Assembly (NCBI GenBank): GCA_910574255.1
Contig: CAJTAK010000003.1
Coordinates: forward strand, 62,001 to 126,000
Length of the DNA stretch: 64,000 nt
Reading direction: 5' to 3'
From: Clostridia bacterium
Lineage (GTDB): Bacteria; Bacillota; Clostridia; Lachnospirales; Lachnospiraceae
Of this stretch, positions 7,206 through 17,593 are shown one piece after another. Below the pieces are notes generated by a model. The model saw nothing but the letters and a program-made list of their open reading frames with translations, was not told the DNA's origin and ran no database searches. The position numbers and the translations under genes are program-made. Position 1 is the stretch's first letter. Each line of letters begins with the position of its first letter.

Positions 7206-9053
7206 TTATGATTCGCTGAAATAGATGCCGTACCAGATGCAGAAAGTGTATATGGTCCAGAGCTTTCGGCTGTTGTCTTTGTGTTTAGCAAGATGTTCTT
7301 CTAAGAGTTGGGTTAGTTTTTCCTGGCGGAAGTACTGTTTTGCCGCTGGGCTTGAGAATGCCTGGCGCATACGGTTTTGGCCTTCTTCAGAGCATATCCA
7401 GTGGCGGATTGGGACTGGGAAGCCCAGCTTTGGGCGTTCGCTGGTGTTGGCGTCCAGTTTGAAGGCGGCTGCTTTTCGCAGGATGTATTTTGTTACCCGG
7501 CCTCTTTGCTTCATATTGGCAGGCAAATGGCGGGATACCTCGAATACCTCCCGATCCAGGAAAGGAACTCGTACTTCCAGGGAATTGGCCATGCTCATGC
7601 GGTCGGCTTTCTGGAGGATGTCGCCCGGCAACCAGTGGCGTAAGTCTATTTCCTGCATTCTGTCTGCATCTCTTAAGTCTGCGGTTCTGTCATAGTCTTC
7701 TTCCAGGAAGCTTTGGGGGCTTCTGGCTCCTGTGTAGTTTTTAAGCAGTTCTCTGCGCTCTTCCATGGAGAAGATGTTGGCGTTTCCGATAAAGCGTTCT
7801 TCTAAGGATTTACTTCCTCGAATCAGAAAGTTTTTTCCCTTTAGGTTTGGAAAATGCTCTGCCAGACGTGCAAGCTTTATACGCAGCCCTTTGGGGAGCA
7901 TCTGGTAACGGCGCAGGGCTTCCGGCTCACAGTAAATGCGGTATCCGCCAAAAAGCTCGTCGGCTCCCTCTCCGGATACTACTACCTTTACATCTTTTGC
8001 CGCTTCCATGGAGAGAAAATACAGGGCTACTGCAGAGGCATCTCCCAGAGGCTCATCCATGTAGTAAAGTACTTCCGGAACGGCCTCCCAGAATTCCTGC
8101 TCCCGGATTCTTCTGCCTCTGTGTTCCAGGCTGCATTGGTCTGCTGTCTCTTTGGCATATTGGATCTCGTTGTATTTGCTTTTCTCCTGGCCAAAACCTA
8201 CTGTATAAGCTCTTTTTCCGCCAAACTCTGAGGCTATCAGACCGGAGTCTACACCCCCGGACAGAAACGTGCCGATCTCTACATCTGCTATTTCGTGGGC
8301 CTTTACGGAATTCTTGATTACCTCATCTACTGCTGACAGCCATTCCTTGCCGGTTTTTCCCTCTTCCGGCTTCAGGGTCGGTTCGAAGTATTTCTGAATT
8401 TCCAGGATGATGCTTCCGCTTCTCCAGCGGAGAAAGCTTCCCGGCTCTAAGCGGTAGATTCCCTTAAAAAATGTTTCCTCCAGAGCCGAATACTGGAATG
8501 AGAGAAACTGCTCCAGGGCCTGTTCGTTTAGTTCTTTTTTGTATTCCGGGTATTTGAGTATGCTTTTTATCTCTGATGCAAATACGAGGCTTTCTCCTAC
8601 TACCGTGTAGTAAAGGGGCTTAATTCCAAAGTAGTCTCTGGCTGCAAAAAGCTCTTTTTTCTCTTCATCCCAGATAACAAAAGCAAACATTCCCCGCAGA
8701 CGGTTCAGCATGTCTCCGCCCCATTCTTCATAGCCATGAATCAGGACTTCGGTGTCGGAATGGGTTGCGAAAATGTGTCCTGCCTGCAGAAGTTCTTCTC
8801 GAAGTTGTTGGTAATTATAGATTTCGCCGTTGAAAACCAGTACTTTGTCGCCGTTTTCATTTTTCATGGGTTGGGCACCGGATTCCAGATCTATGATGCT
8901 TAGACGACGAAAGCCTAATGCTGCGTTTTCACTTAGCCAGCTTCCTCCGTCGTCGGGTCCACGGTGACGGATGGTGTCTTTCATTTCTTCTATTATATTT
9001 TCTCTATCCCAATTTCCTTTTTTATTCCCCACAAATCCACAAATGCCGCACAT
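7206..9053 (-). CDS. asnB: Asparagine synthetase (glutamine-hydrolysing)
   Basis: Makes asparagine from aspartate, ATP and glutamine-derived ammonia in the cytoplasm. The 615 residues start MCGICGF, so Cys2 becomes the N-terminal nucleophile of the class II glutaminase domain (about 1-200; RHRGPDD and FNGEIYNYQQLRE are conserved). The synthetase domain follows with the ATP pyrophosphatase loop SGGVDS near residue 266, then SGEGADELFGGYRIY and RVPFLDREV. The ATG is preceded by GAGGAGGTTATCATT. Length is typical of the asnB family. Transcribed alone from the region around 9150. Confidence 0.95.
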   Translation of the reverse strand: MCGICGFVGNKKGNWDRENIIEEMKDTIRHRGPDDGGSWLSENAALGFRRLSIIDLESGAQPMKNENGDKVLVFNGEIYNYQQLREELLQAGHIFATHSDTEVLIHGYEEWGGDMLNRLRGMFAFVIWDEEKKELFAARDYFGIKPLYYTVVGESLVFASEIKSILKYPEYKKELNEQALEQFLSFQYSALEETFFKGIYRLEPGSFLRWRSGSIILEIQKYFEPTLKPEEGKTGKEWLSAVDEVIKNSVKAHEIADVEIGTFLSGGVDSGLIASEFGGKRAYTVGFGQEKSKYNEIQYAKETADQCSLEHRGRRIREQEFWEAVPEVLYYMDEPLGDASAVALYFLSMEAAKDVKVVVSGEGADELFGGYRIYCEPEALRRYQMLPKGLRIKLARLAEHFPNLKGKNFLIRGSKSLEERFIGNANIFSMEERRELLKNYTGARSPQSFLEEDYDRTADLRDADRMQEIDLRHWLPGDILQKADRMSMANSLEVRVPFLDREVFEVSRHLPANMKQRGRVTKYILRKAAAFKLDANTSERPKLGFPVPIRHWICSEEGQNRMRQAFSSPAAKQYFRQEKLTQLLEEHLAKHKDNSRKLWTIYTFCIWYGIYFSES

Positions 9054-9409
9054 AATGATAACCTCCTCACTTGAAACTTTTGAACAATCCCGGAATTTTG
9101 CTGTGTATGGGAGTGTTCCTTTTGGTTACCATAATCTTAGCATTGCCTTATTTCGACAAATTTTCTGACTTGTAACAAAGTTGTATACGGATGTTAATAT
9201 TGTTGCACAAATCTTAACATCTGCTTAAGTTTCCTTTGTTTTTAATCTGGGGGGCTTTATAACTTTACCCCGCCATGCAAGCTCGAAACTGCATTCGCAG
9301 TTCCAAGCTTTACGGGCTTCGCCCTATAAAAAGAATCAGGCAAGGCGTTCTTAGCGAGCCAGCTCGCACAAACTCCTTGCCTGATTCTTTTTGCATGGCT
9401 CAACTAGCG
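9054..9409. other. Intergenic region upstream of asnB
   Basis: About 355 bases without a gene. The right part (9272-9399) is the nested-hairpin element listed separately. Nearer asnB, GATGTTAA (9190-9197) and TTAACATC (9214-9221) form a spaced inverted repeat that could be an operator. A weak minus strand promoter TTGTCG-17-GATTAT lies nearer asnB. Confidence 0.45.
9272..9399. repeat. Nested inverted-repeat element (structured RNA or terminator)
   Basis: An outer 9-bp repeat GCCATGCAA (9272-9280) / TTGCATGGC (9391-9399) encloses three hairpins. The first is an imperfect 14-bp stem (about 9279-9310) around GCAGTT. The second is GGGC-TTC-GCCC at 9314-9324. The third is a perfect 18-bp stem AAAAAGAATCAGGCAAGG (9328-9345) / CCTTGCCTGATTCTTTTT (9375-9392) whose loop carries GCGAG-CCAG-CTCGC. 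The 18-bp stem can terminate the lipoprotein operon on the minus strand. The full layout is more elaborate than a simple terminator and may be a dispersed repeat. Confidence 0.7.
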
Positions 9410-10789
9410 CTAAAACTCCAGCACTAACGCCCTGCGTTCCGAGTCCCATTGCAGCTGGGTATCGCCGCCAGCTTTTGCCTGCATTTCTTTTTCATAGTAT
9501 TCAACCCCAGTCTCTGCTAGGAGCCTTCGGTAGACAGCGTCGTACTGGAGACGTATGACATACCCTGCATTTTGATATAGTACGCGTCTGGTCATGCCTT
9601 CTTCTGACATAGTGTACAGGCAAATATCCTGAGGGTTTGCGTAGCCTGTATGGTCTCTGTCATATTCCGCTACCACAAATGCCTCTCCATCGTCCAGAAC
9701 ACAAAAATCCTGAATTCCTTTGGCAGCTCCTATAGGTATGGTATTTACATAGGCGCCGTCCGCCACATCCAGGCTTATGATCCCTTCCTCCGCCGAGGTG
9801 AAGTACAGGTATCCCGCTCCTGCATCCAGATATAATTTGCTGTTCCTTGGGCAATTGGCCACATGGGGGATTACTACTCCTTCTGTCTCCCGTCCCGGCT
9901 CGGGAATTTGTTGTGTAAAAAAGTCGATTCGTACTTGAGCATTGGAAGCGTTCTTTGTCTCTGTCTCAGCAATCTCCGAAACTATGGCTGTAAGTATGTC
10001 TTCTCCCTTCCAATCTACATAAAGTCGGGTTTCCTCCAGATTTTCTACCTTTCCTATAGTTCCGGAGTAGTAATAATTCAGGCGGTTAACCTCTTCCCCT
10101 GTCTCCATGTTCCGGTAATGGAGAATAAACTTATCACCCATGTAGGAATCCCATATGTCCACATTCCTTGGATAAAAACCATAGCACAAAAGCGAACCGT
10201 CCCGGCTCCATGCAGCCATAATCATAAACTGCCCTCCGGAATACCCTTCCTCATCTCCGTCCAGCAGAAGCTCCTCTTCTCCTGTCTCCAAATTCATCAA
10301 ATACAGCTGTCCTCCCACATAGGATTGATCGAGCCGCATATACAGCAGGTATTTTCCATCAGGAGAGAAAAAATCTGTCTGCATTCTCTGTTGTTCTACA
10401 CTTCCCTTCTCCCATGTCAGTGTTATTCCAATGGCCGCCATAAGCTCTCCCACAGGAAACAGTCCTGTGTCATAAAAGCCATAACGGTAATCCAGTGTCC
10501 GCACTCGCAGGCCGTCCGTTCCCAGCTCCGCCAAGCGTACCTTGTGCTCCCCGGCTCCCGGCAAAAAGGCCGTATAACCTCCATATAAGAGGCTGGAGTA
10601 ATCCTCATTATACATTTTCCGGACCGCATAGCGATCCCCTTCTTCTCCCTCAAGAGCAACTCCCTGTTCCGTCTCTTCCTCCGGAAGCAGCATGGTCTTC
10701 GGCTCCGGAACTCTCCGGCAGCCTGCAAAAAGAGACAGGCTAAGAAAGAGTACGCTTATGCTCCATCGCAAATGTTTTCGGTTCCTCAT
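9410..10789 (-). CDS. Secreted lipoprotein, propeller-like, linked to a two-component system
   Basis: A 459-residue lipoprotein: basic start MRNRKHLRW, hydrophobic signal segment and lipobox LFAGC with Cys23 as the lipidated residue. The mature part contains repeated blade-like motifs such as FSPDGKYLLYMRLD, LYLMNLETGEEELLL, WSRDGSLLCYGFYP and AEYDRDHTGY, suggesting a WD40/TolB-type beta-propeller. No catalytic motif is visible and I do not recognise a named family. It is the last gene of an operon with a response regulator and a histidine kinase, 25 bases after the kinase stop. It may act as an extracytoplasmic accessory or sensor protein for that pair; this role is inferred from position only. 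Confidence 0.8.
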   Translation of the reverse strand: MRNRKHLRWSISVLFLSLSLFAGCRRVPEPKTMLLPEEETEQGVALEGEEGDRYAVRKMYNEDYSSLLYGGYTAFLPGAGEHKVRLAELGTDGLRVRTLDYRYGFYDTGLFPVGELMAAIGITLTWEKGSVEQQRMQTDFFSPDGKYLLYMRLDQSYVGGQLYLMNLETGEEELLLDGDEEGYSGGQFMIMAAWSRDGSLLCYGFYPRNVDIWDSYMGDKFILHYRNMETGEEVNRLNYYYSGTIGKVENLEETRLYVDWKGEDILTAIVSEIAETETKNASNAQVRIDFFTQQIPEPGRETEGVVIPHVANCPRNSKLYLDAGAGYLYFTSAEEGIISLDVADGAYVNTIPIGAAKGIQDFCVLDDGEAFVVAEYDRDHTGYANPQDICLYTMSEEGMTRRVLYQNAGYVIRLQYDAVYRRLLAETGVEYYEKEMQAKAGGDTQLQWDSERRALVLEF

Positions 10790-10814
10790 AGGCTCTCTCC
10801 TTTCCGGCTCCTGC

Positions 10815-12356
10815 TCATGATATTTTCTCCTGTTTTTCGAAGGACGGAAAAAGCAGGAAGAAACCTATTCGCCCGTCGGGGCGGTTTTCCGCCCAGAGCA
10901 CGCCCTTGTGCTCCCGCATAATCTTCTGGCAGATGGACAGTCCCAGACCGGCACTCCCCTGCTCTCTGGAAAATTCTTTATCCGCCCGATAGAAAGGTTC
11001 AAAAATATGCTTTAATTCTTCCTGGCTCATCTGCTTTCCCTTATTTGACACGGAGAAGAGTACACGGCCCTTCCGGTATCCTCCGGAAATCCGAATCTCG
11101 GTTCCTTCTTCCCCATATTTCACCGCATTGTCAATGAGGTTAATAAATACCTGGCGAAGCCGCTCCTCCTGGCCCCACACATAGAGATTCTGCTCCAGCT
11201 TCAGCCGGATAAATGCTCCATAGCGGTTGGCCTTGATCTCCATGGCCTCGGAGACGCTTCGAATCAGATTTCCCATATCTACCTGTGCTTTTTCTTCCCG
11301 CTCCGCCCGGTCCGCCATTTCCAGAAGCTGAATTACCATCCGATGAAGTCTTGTGCTCTCGTGGAGAATATGCTCCACCCCCTTTTCAATCAGTTCCTCA
11401 TCGCCCCCCTGGTCCGCTTCAATAAGCTGGGCATAGCCCTGGATGGTGGTAAGAGGGGTTTTCAGCTCATGGGTTACATTGTTGTAGAATTCCTGGCGGC
11501 TGTTCAGAAGCTTTAGGATCTGATCCCGGTCATCCTGCATTTTCTGAATATACTGGCCCACCTTGCCCAGCATGGCGCTGTAATGTCTGGACAGCTCTCC
11601 CATCTCGTCCCGTCTGGCGGAAGAGGCCAGTCCTGCCAGAAGCTCCGTATTGACCTCGTCCTGCTCCAGATCAAGGCTCATCTGCCTGGATACCTTGGTC
11701 AGACGCTGAACGGGCTTGATAATCCGATTTAAAAGAAGAAAAATCAATACAAAGGCTGCCGCAAATACGGCTGCAGAGGCCCGGATGATAATGCCTTTCA
11801 TCTGCTCTCCCTGCTGCCAGAGCTCCGTATAATCCATGCAGTAGCGAATGATACCTACATTTTTTTCAGCTACAATCACCGGCATTGCAAACCAGACCTC
11901 CAGAGTGCCTGTCTCGGAGTATACCAGGGTGAATGCCGTATTTCCGTCTACCGCCTCCTTAAGCTCTTCGGCCCCTCCCTCTTTGCCGTCGCTGTGGTTC
12001 TTCCGGTAGTTGTATGCCAGAAGCTCTCCGTCCTTGGAGTAGGCCGCCAACTCGTAGCGCCCGGAGGATCCGTACATTTCCTGCACAATTGTTTCCGCCA
12101 GATTGTCGAAGCTTTCCTCATCGTTGTTGGCGTTGTTTAATATCAAAAGCTGACGCACATAGATCTCCGTATTTTCCCGAATGGTCTGAAGCTCCCTTAT
12201 GATCTGATCCTCCCGGCTTTTTTGGAGCTGCCGGTCCGATATCCAGTATAAAAAAATCCCACTGATCAGGAACACGGCAATTAGACCCACAGTCATCTGC
12301 ATGCGAATCCCAAAACGAAGCCCTGTTCCATTTTCACGAGATTTTTTATGGTACAT
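10815..12356 (-). CDS. Membrane sensor histidine kinase
   Basis: A 513-residue kinase from the ATG at 12356, which overlaps the regulator stop by 11 bases; an in-frame TTG at 12374 is the alternative. It has an N-terminal transmembrane helix (MQMTVGLIAVFLISGIFLYW), an extracytoplasmic sensor of about 140 residues, a second helix (AAVFAAAFVLIFLLL), HAMP linker (RIIKPVQRLTKVSRQM), dimerisation/phosphoacceptor helix NNVTHELKTPLTTIQGYAQ with His near residue 295, N-box LIDNAVKYGEEG, and G-boxes GLGLSICQKI. A complete PhoR-like kinase. Its ligand is unknown. Confidence 0.92.
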   Translation of the reverse strand: MYHKKSRENGTGLRFGIRMQMTVGLIAVFLISGIFLYWISDRQLQKSREDQIIRELQTIRENTEIYVRQLLILNNANNDEESFDNLAETIVQEMYGSSGRYELAAYSKDGELLAYNYRKNHSDGKEGGAEELKEAVDGNTAFTLVYSETGTLEVWFAMPVIVAEKNVGIIRYCMDYTELWQQGEQMKGIIIRASAAVFAAAFVLIFLLLNRIIKPVQRLTKVSRQMSLDLEQDEVNTELLAGLASSARRDEMGELSRHYSAMLGKVGQYIQKMQDDRDQILKLLNSRQEFYNNVTHELKTPLTTIQGYAQLIEADQGGDEELIEKGVEHILHESTRLHRMVIQLLEMADRAEREEKAQVDMGNLIRSVSEAMEIKANRYGAFIRLKLEQNLYVWGQEERLRQVFINLIDNAVKYGEEGTEIRISGGYRKGRVLFSVSNKGKQMSQEELKHIFEPFYRADKEFSREQGSAGLGLSICQKIMREHKGVLWAENRPDGRIGFFLLFPSFEKQEKIS

Positions 12357-13020
12357 ATTTATATCCCACTCCAAATACAGTCACAAGCTTGTCCCCAAGC
12401 CCTGTCTTTCGGCGCAGACGCTGGATGTGTATGTCCACGGTCCGGGTGTCACCTGCGTAGTCGTAGCCCCAGATCTGTTCTAAGAGTATCACTCTGGTAA
12501 ATACCTGTCTGGGATGTTTCAAAAAATAGATGAGCAAATCGTACTCCTTCGGGGTCAGCTCCACGGCTTCCCCGTTTCGGTAGACCATGCGCTCCTGCTC
12601 GGATACGGTAAGTCCCTCTGCCGCAGGTTCCTCCTGCCGGATGCCCCGGACACGGTCAAAACGCCGCAGGATGGTGCGTACACGGGCTACCACTTCCCTT
12701 AAGTCAAAGGGCTTGGTGATATAATCGTCGGCCCCGGATTCCAGGCCGTAGAGCTTATCCTCCACATTTCCACGGGCGGTCAGCATGATGATGGGGATGT
12801 TGTACCGCTCGGTGAGCATACGGCACACGTCAACGCCGGCGATGTCCGGGAGCATCCAGTCTAAAAGCACCATGTCCGGCTCGTATTCCTCCGCCTTTTC
12901 AAGGCCGCTGCCTCCCGTGTGGGCACAGGCCACCTCGAAGCCCTCTTTCTCAAATCCGTATTTTAAAATGTCTGCTATGGGCTTCTCGTCCTCTATTACC
13001 AGGATTCGCTTCTGGTCCAT
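12346..13020 (-). CDS. OmpR/PhoB-family response regulator
   Basis: A 224-residue DNA-binding regulator: receiver domain (residues 1-120) with phosphoacceptor Asp near 52 (MVLLDWMLPDIAG), acidic pocket VIEDE, and Lys in ITKPFDLREVVARV. The C-terminal winged helix (about 135-224) has LTPKEYDLLIYFLKHPRQVFTR and DTRTVDIHIQRLRRK. First gene of the operon with its kinase and the lipoprotein. Confidence 0.93.
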   Translation of the reverse strand: MDQKRILVIEDEKPIADILKYGFEKEGFEVACAHTGGSGLEKAEEYEPDMVLLDWMLPDIAGVDVCRMLTERYNIPIIMLTARGNVEDKLYGLESGADDYITKPFDLREVVARVRTILRRFDRVRGIRQEEPAAEGLTVSEQERMVYRNGEAVELTPKEYDLLIYFLKHPRQVFTRVILLEQIWGYDYAGDTRTVDIHIQRLRRKTGLGDKLVTVFGVGYKYVP

Positions 13021-13187
13021 CTTTTTTGCACTCCTTTTTATGAGGTACTTTCAGGCTGTTAAAAAAGTACTCAAGAATCCTGTATATCGTAGAAAATTAT
13101 ACCCTATGGTACCCCATTCATGCATCCTCCTAGGGGTTTGCGGACTTCGTCAGGTAAGGTATACTCTTCAGATATAATTTCTACCAT

Positions 13188-13225
13188 ACAAAAAATATGC
13201 TACACCAATGGTATAGCATATTTTT
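13188..13225 (-). terminator. Terminator of the beta-glucoside operon
   Basis: AAAAATATGCTA (13191-13202) pairs with TAGCATATTTTT (13214-13225). On the minus strand the stem is followed by a T-run. It lies just after the HAD gene stop. Confidence 0.8.
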
Positions 13226-13248
13226 ATCAAAGTTGTAAACAGATTGTA

Positions 13249-14088
13249 TCAGATAAATAATTCCCTAATTTTTTCAACCACCGCATATTCCCGCTTCGGG
13301 GGCAGAATCTCGGAAGCTGCGGCTCTCGCTTCGGGGGATGCGTCTGCCGGCGCATAGGAATGGGGGAATATGTGCAGCATCTCCACATCATTTCCTCCGT
13401 CTCCGAACACGGCTGTCTCTTCCTTTTTCCATCCCAAATGATCGCAGAGCCAGAGCAGAGCCTTTGCCTTGGATGCTCCCCTGTCCGTTACTTCTATGAC
13501 GTGATCCGCAAAGGGCGCATTCACCGCATCCGTGAGTGATTCCGCAAGGTCCGCAAGCATCCGGCCATATGGTTCGTCCTTAAGCTCCAGACCGTTGATT
13601 TTCAGCACAGGAGCATTACGAATCTCTTCTTCGGTACAATTAAAGGTAATCCGGGCCATATAGCGATCATAATAGCCGCTCTCCCGTTTGTCCAGTACTT
13701 TTTTCCGCCACATATCCCAGGCACCGTATTCCCGGATGTAGGCGTCCCGGCTCAGCCTTGTGAGGGTTCCCTCCTGGGTGATAAATTCCAGATTTGCTTT
13801 TGGGTATTCTCTTAAGAAATACTCCTTTGTCTGCCGGGAAACCTCTGTTACCAGAATGGGACGCCGCTTCGGGTCCAGAATCAATGCACCGTTCATTAAA
13901 ATCAGATATACGGGCATGTGCCAAAGTCCCGGGCAGTTTTTTACGCCTTCCTCGGTCCGTCCGGTGGCAGCCGCAAAATCATAGCCTTGTTCCAGAACCC
14001 GACTGATCTCATTTTCTATCACTTGATCCCACTCAAAGCTGCCATTTAACAGGGTTCCGTCCAGATCACTTACCGCATGCCGAATCAT
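13249..14088 (-). CDS. HAD-superfamily hydrolase, Cof/IIB type
   Basis: A 279-residue phosphatase. HAD motif I reads SDLDGTLL at residues 7-14; motif III/IV lies in KAKALLWLCDHLG and VFGDGGNDVEMLHIFPHSYAP. The cap insertion between (about residues 85-190) is of the C2B (Cof) type, as in sugar-phosphate phosphatases such as YidA. It is the last gene of the bgl operon, 3 bases after the 6-phospho-beta-glucosidase stop, so a role in clearing excess sugar phosphate is plausible but not shown. Confidence 0.88.
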   Translation of the reverse strand: MIRHAVSDLDGTLLNGSFEWDQVIENEISRVLEQGYDFAAATGRTEEGVKNCPGLWHMPVYLILMNGALILDPKRRPILVTEVSRQTKEYFLREYPKANLEFITQEGTLTRLSRDAYIREYGAWDMWRKKVLDKRESGYYDRYMARITFNCTEEEIRNAPVLKINGLELKDEPYGRMLADLAESLTDAVNAPFADHVIEVTDRGASKAKALLWLCDHLGWKKEETAVFGDGGNDVEMLHIFPHSYAPADASPEARAAASEILPPKREYAVVEKIRELFI

Positions 14089-14091
14089 GTC

Positions 14092-15585
<1,494 letters not shown>

Positions 15586-15623
15586 CTACTTTTTAGTTTT
15601 GCAGTGTCTCTAACAATACCTTT

Positions 15624-17480
15624 TTATTTTATAACAGTCAGTAAAACTTCACTCTTTGCAATCATGCCTTCCGTCTCGTTGGGAAGCACATCCAGATATT
15701 CATCGGAGTTAGTTACCAGAACGGGGGTCACCAGAGAATAGCCCTCCTTCAATATCGCCGCCAGGTCTACCTCCAGCAGAACATCCCCGGCCTTTACCTT
15801 CTGATTCTCCTTTACCTTTACCTCAAAATGCTTTCCCTGGAGATTCGCCGTATCCACTCCAACATGGATGATACATTCCACACCATCCTCAGAGGTGATT
15901 CCAACCGCATGCTTTGTAGGATAAAGGGCTGTCACCGTGCCGTCAAAGGGCGCTGTGATCACGCCGTCCTCCGGGTCTACAGCAATTCCCTTGCCCATGG
16001 TTCCGGAAGAGAATACTACATCCTTTACCTGTTCAAGCGGAATCAGGGTTCCGGTAACCGGTGCGTAGATGACTGAATTCTTCTTTTCTCCAACTGCCGC
16101 TGCCGGCTGATTCTGAGTTTTTGGCTCTGCCTTCGGCTCATTCTTTTCCTCAGAAAGGCCCATAACCATAACCAATACAAAACCAAGACCGGCTGCAACG
16201 GCCATGCCAAGGCATACGGCCCAGAAACCCTCTCCCATAAATACCGGAAGAGACAGGATACAAGAATTTACATAAGCAGTTGCACGGCCCCCAAAGGCTC
16301 CTACAATGGCTCCGCCTGCCGCACCTGCTATCATTACGGCAAGCAAAGCGTTCTTAAATTTCAACAGAATACCATATATGCCAGGCTCCGTAATTCCGAT
16401 AAAGGAAGAAATTGCTGTGGATGCTCCTACGGATTTATTTTCACTCTTCTTCGCCCTTACCATAACGCCCATGCAGACGCCAAACAGTGCCAGAGTCCCC
16501 ATAGTATTCATAGGAAGCAGGAAGTCATAACCAAACTGATTCAGATTTTCCATACAGATAGCACCCAGGGAAAGATGCATACCGGTAAGCACTACCAGAA
16601 GTCGGGTTCCTCCTACAATGGCACCTGCGATAATAGGAGACAAATCATAAAGGAATTTCACAATGGTTACAAGAATTCTGGAAATGTAATTTGCCAGCGG
16701 CGCAATGCCTATCAAGGTCAGTGGTGCCATAATCAACATTACGAGCATCGGAGTGAACACCAGCCGAAGCACCTTTGGAATCACCTTGTCAATCCACTTA
16801 TACACAAAGCTTAGCACCAGCACCGTTAAGATAATGGGAATACTGCTTGCCGCATACTTTACAAAGGGTATGGGCATTCCCAGAAAATGAAGAGGCGCTG
16901 CGCCTTCTGCAAGTCCGGCTGTCATGGTTGGATATAGCAAGCAGCCTGCCAGTGCCATGGCGCAAGCCGTATCTGTCTTAAATCGTTTGGATGCAGACCA
17001 GGCTACCAGGAATGGAAAGAAATAGAATACACAATCCCCGGCAATAGTCAGTACCGTAATAAAATCCGAAGCCGCATCAAAACCGCAGTAGGAGGTCAGG
17101 ATTGTGATAAGCCCCTTAATCATACCCGTTCCGGCCAATACGGGGATGGTAGGCAGGAAAATAGCTGCCATGGTCTCAAATAATCCCGTTGCCTTGAATT
17201 TTTTCTTCTGGGCCAGGGTTTCTTCATTGTGGATAAAGCCTGTCTGGGCTATGGCCGCATCGTATACGGCATTTACTTCATTTCCAATGATAATCTGAAG
17301 CTGCTCTGTCTGATACTGGGCTCCAATTACTCCGTCCAACGCCTTAATCTTCTCTAAATCTACCGTAGATTTATCCTTGAGATAAAACCGCAGCCTTGTT
17401 ACACAGTGAAACATTTCCTTGATGTTCTCTTTGCCGCCCACTTCCTTTAGAATCTGTCCGGCCAGTTTTTTTGCATCCAT
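15624..17480 (-). CDS. bglF: PTS beta-glucoside transporter subunit IIBCA
   Basis: Imports and phosphorylates beta-glucosides. The 618 residues run IIB (1-90; phosphocysteine Cys26 in FHCVTRLRFYL), IIC membrane domain (about 105-450, with about ten helices and the ITEPGIYGILL loop) and IIA (about 470-618; EVVFSSG-like KDVVFSSGTMGKG and active His near residue 538 in IIHVGVDTANL). Length is standard for BglF/BglP. Translation starts ATG at 17480. The upstream RAT/terminator at 17522-17593 places it under control of the neighbouring BglG-type antiterminator. Confidence 0.95.
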   Translation of the reverse strand: MDAKKLAGQILKEVGGKENIKEMFHCVTRLRFYLKDKSTVDLEKIKALDGVIGAQYQTEQLQIIIGNEVNAVYDAAIAQTGFIHNEETLAQKKKFKATGLFETMAAIFLPTIPVLAGTGMIKGLITILTSYCGFDAASDFITVLTIAGDCVFYFFPFLVAWSASKRFKTDTACAMALAGCLLYPTMTAGLAEGAAPLHFLGMPIPFVKYAASSIPIILTVLVLSFVYKWIDKVIPKVLRLVFTPMLVMLIMAPLTLIGIAPLANYISRILVTIVKFLYDLSPIIAGAIVGGTRLLVVLTGMHLSLGAICMENLNQFGYDFLLPMNTMGTLALFGVCMGVMVRAKKSENKSVGASTAISSFIGITEPGIYGILLKFKNALLAVMIAGAAGGAIVGAFGGRATAYVNSCILSLPVFMGEGFWAVCLGMAVAAGLGFVLVMVMGLSEEKNEPKAEPKTQNQPAAAVGEKKNSVIYAPVTGTLIPLEQVKDVVFSSGTMGKGIAVDPEDGVITAPFDGTVTALYPTKHAVGITSEDGVECIIHVGVDTANLQGKHFEVKVKENQKVKAGDVLLEVDLAAILKEGYSLVTPVLVTNSDEYLDVLPNETEGMIAKSEVLLTVIK

Positions 17481-17521
17481 AATCAGTCCGCCTTTCTTTC
17501 AATAAGTAAAATAGGAAAAAG

Positions 17522-17570
17522 AAAAAGACCCAAATTAAAATATCCCTGCCGATACATTAATTCAGGTCTT
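17522..17570 (-). terminator. Conditional terminator before bglF
   Basis: On the minus strand AAGACCTGAATTAA pairs with TTTAATTTGGGTCTT, followed by TTTTC. It overlaps the RAT sequence, so antiterminator binding would prevent its formation. Confidence 0.8.
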
Positions 17571-17593
17571 GCCTCCATTACAAGTAACAATCC
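17564..17593 (-). promoter_or_regulatory. RAT antiterminator site before bglF
   Basis: The minus strand begins GGATTGTTACTTG and ends GAGGCAAGACCT, matching the ribonucleic-antiterminator pattern bound by LicT/BglG proteins. Its first base is the last base of the licT-like stop codon, and its 3' half is part of the terminator stem. Confidence 0.88.
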
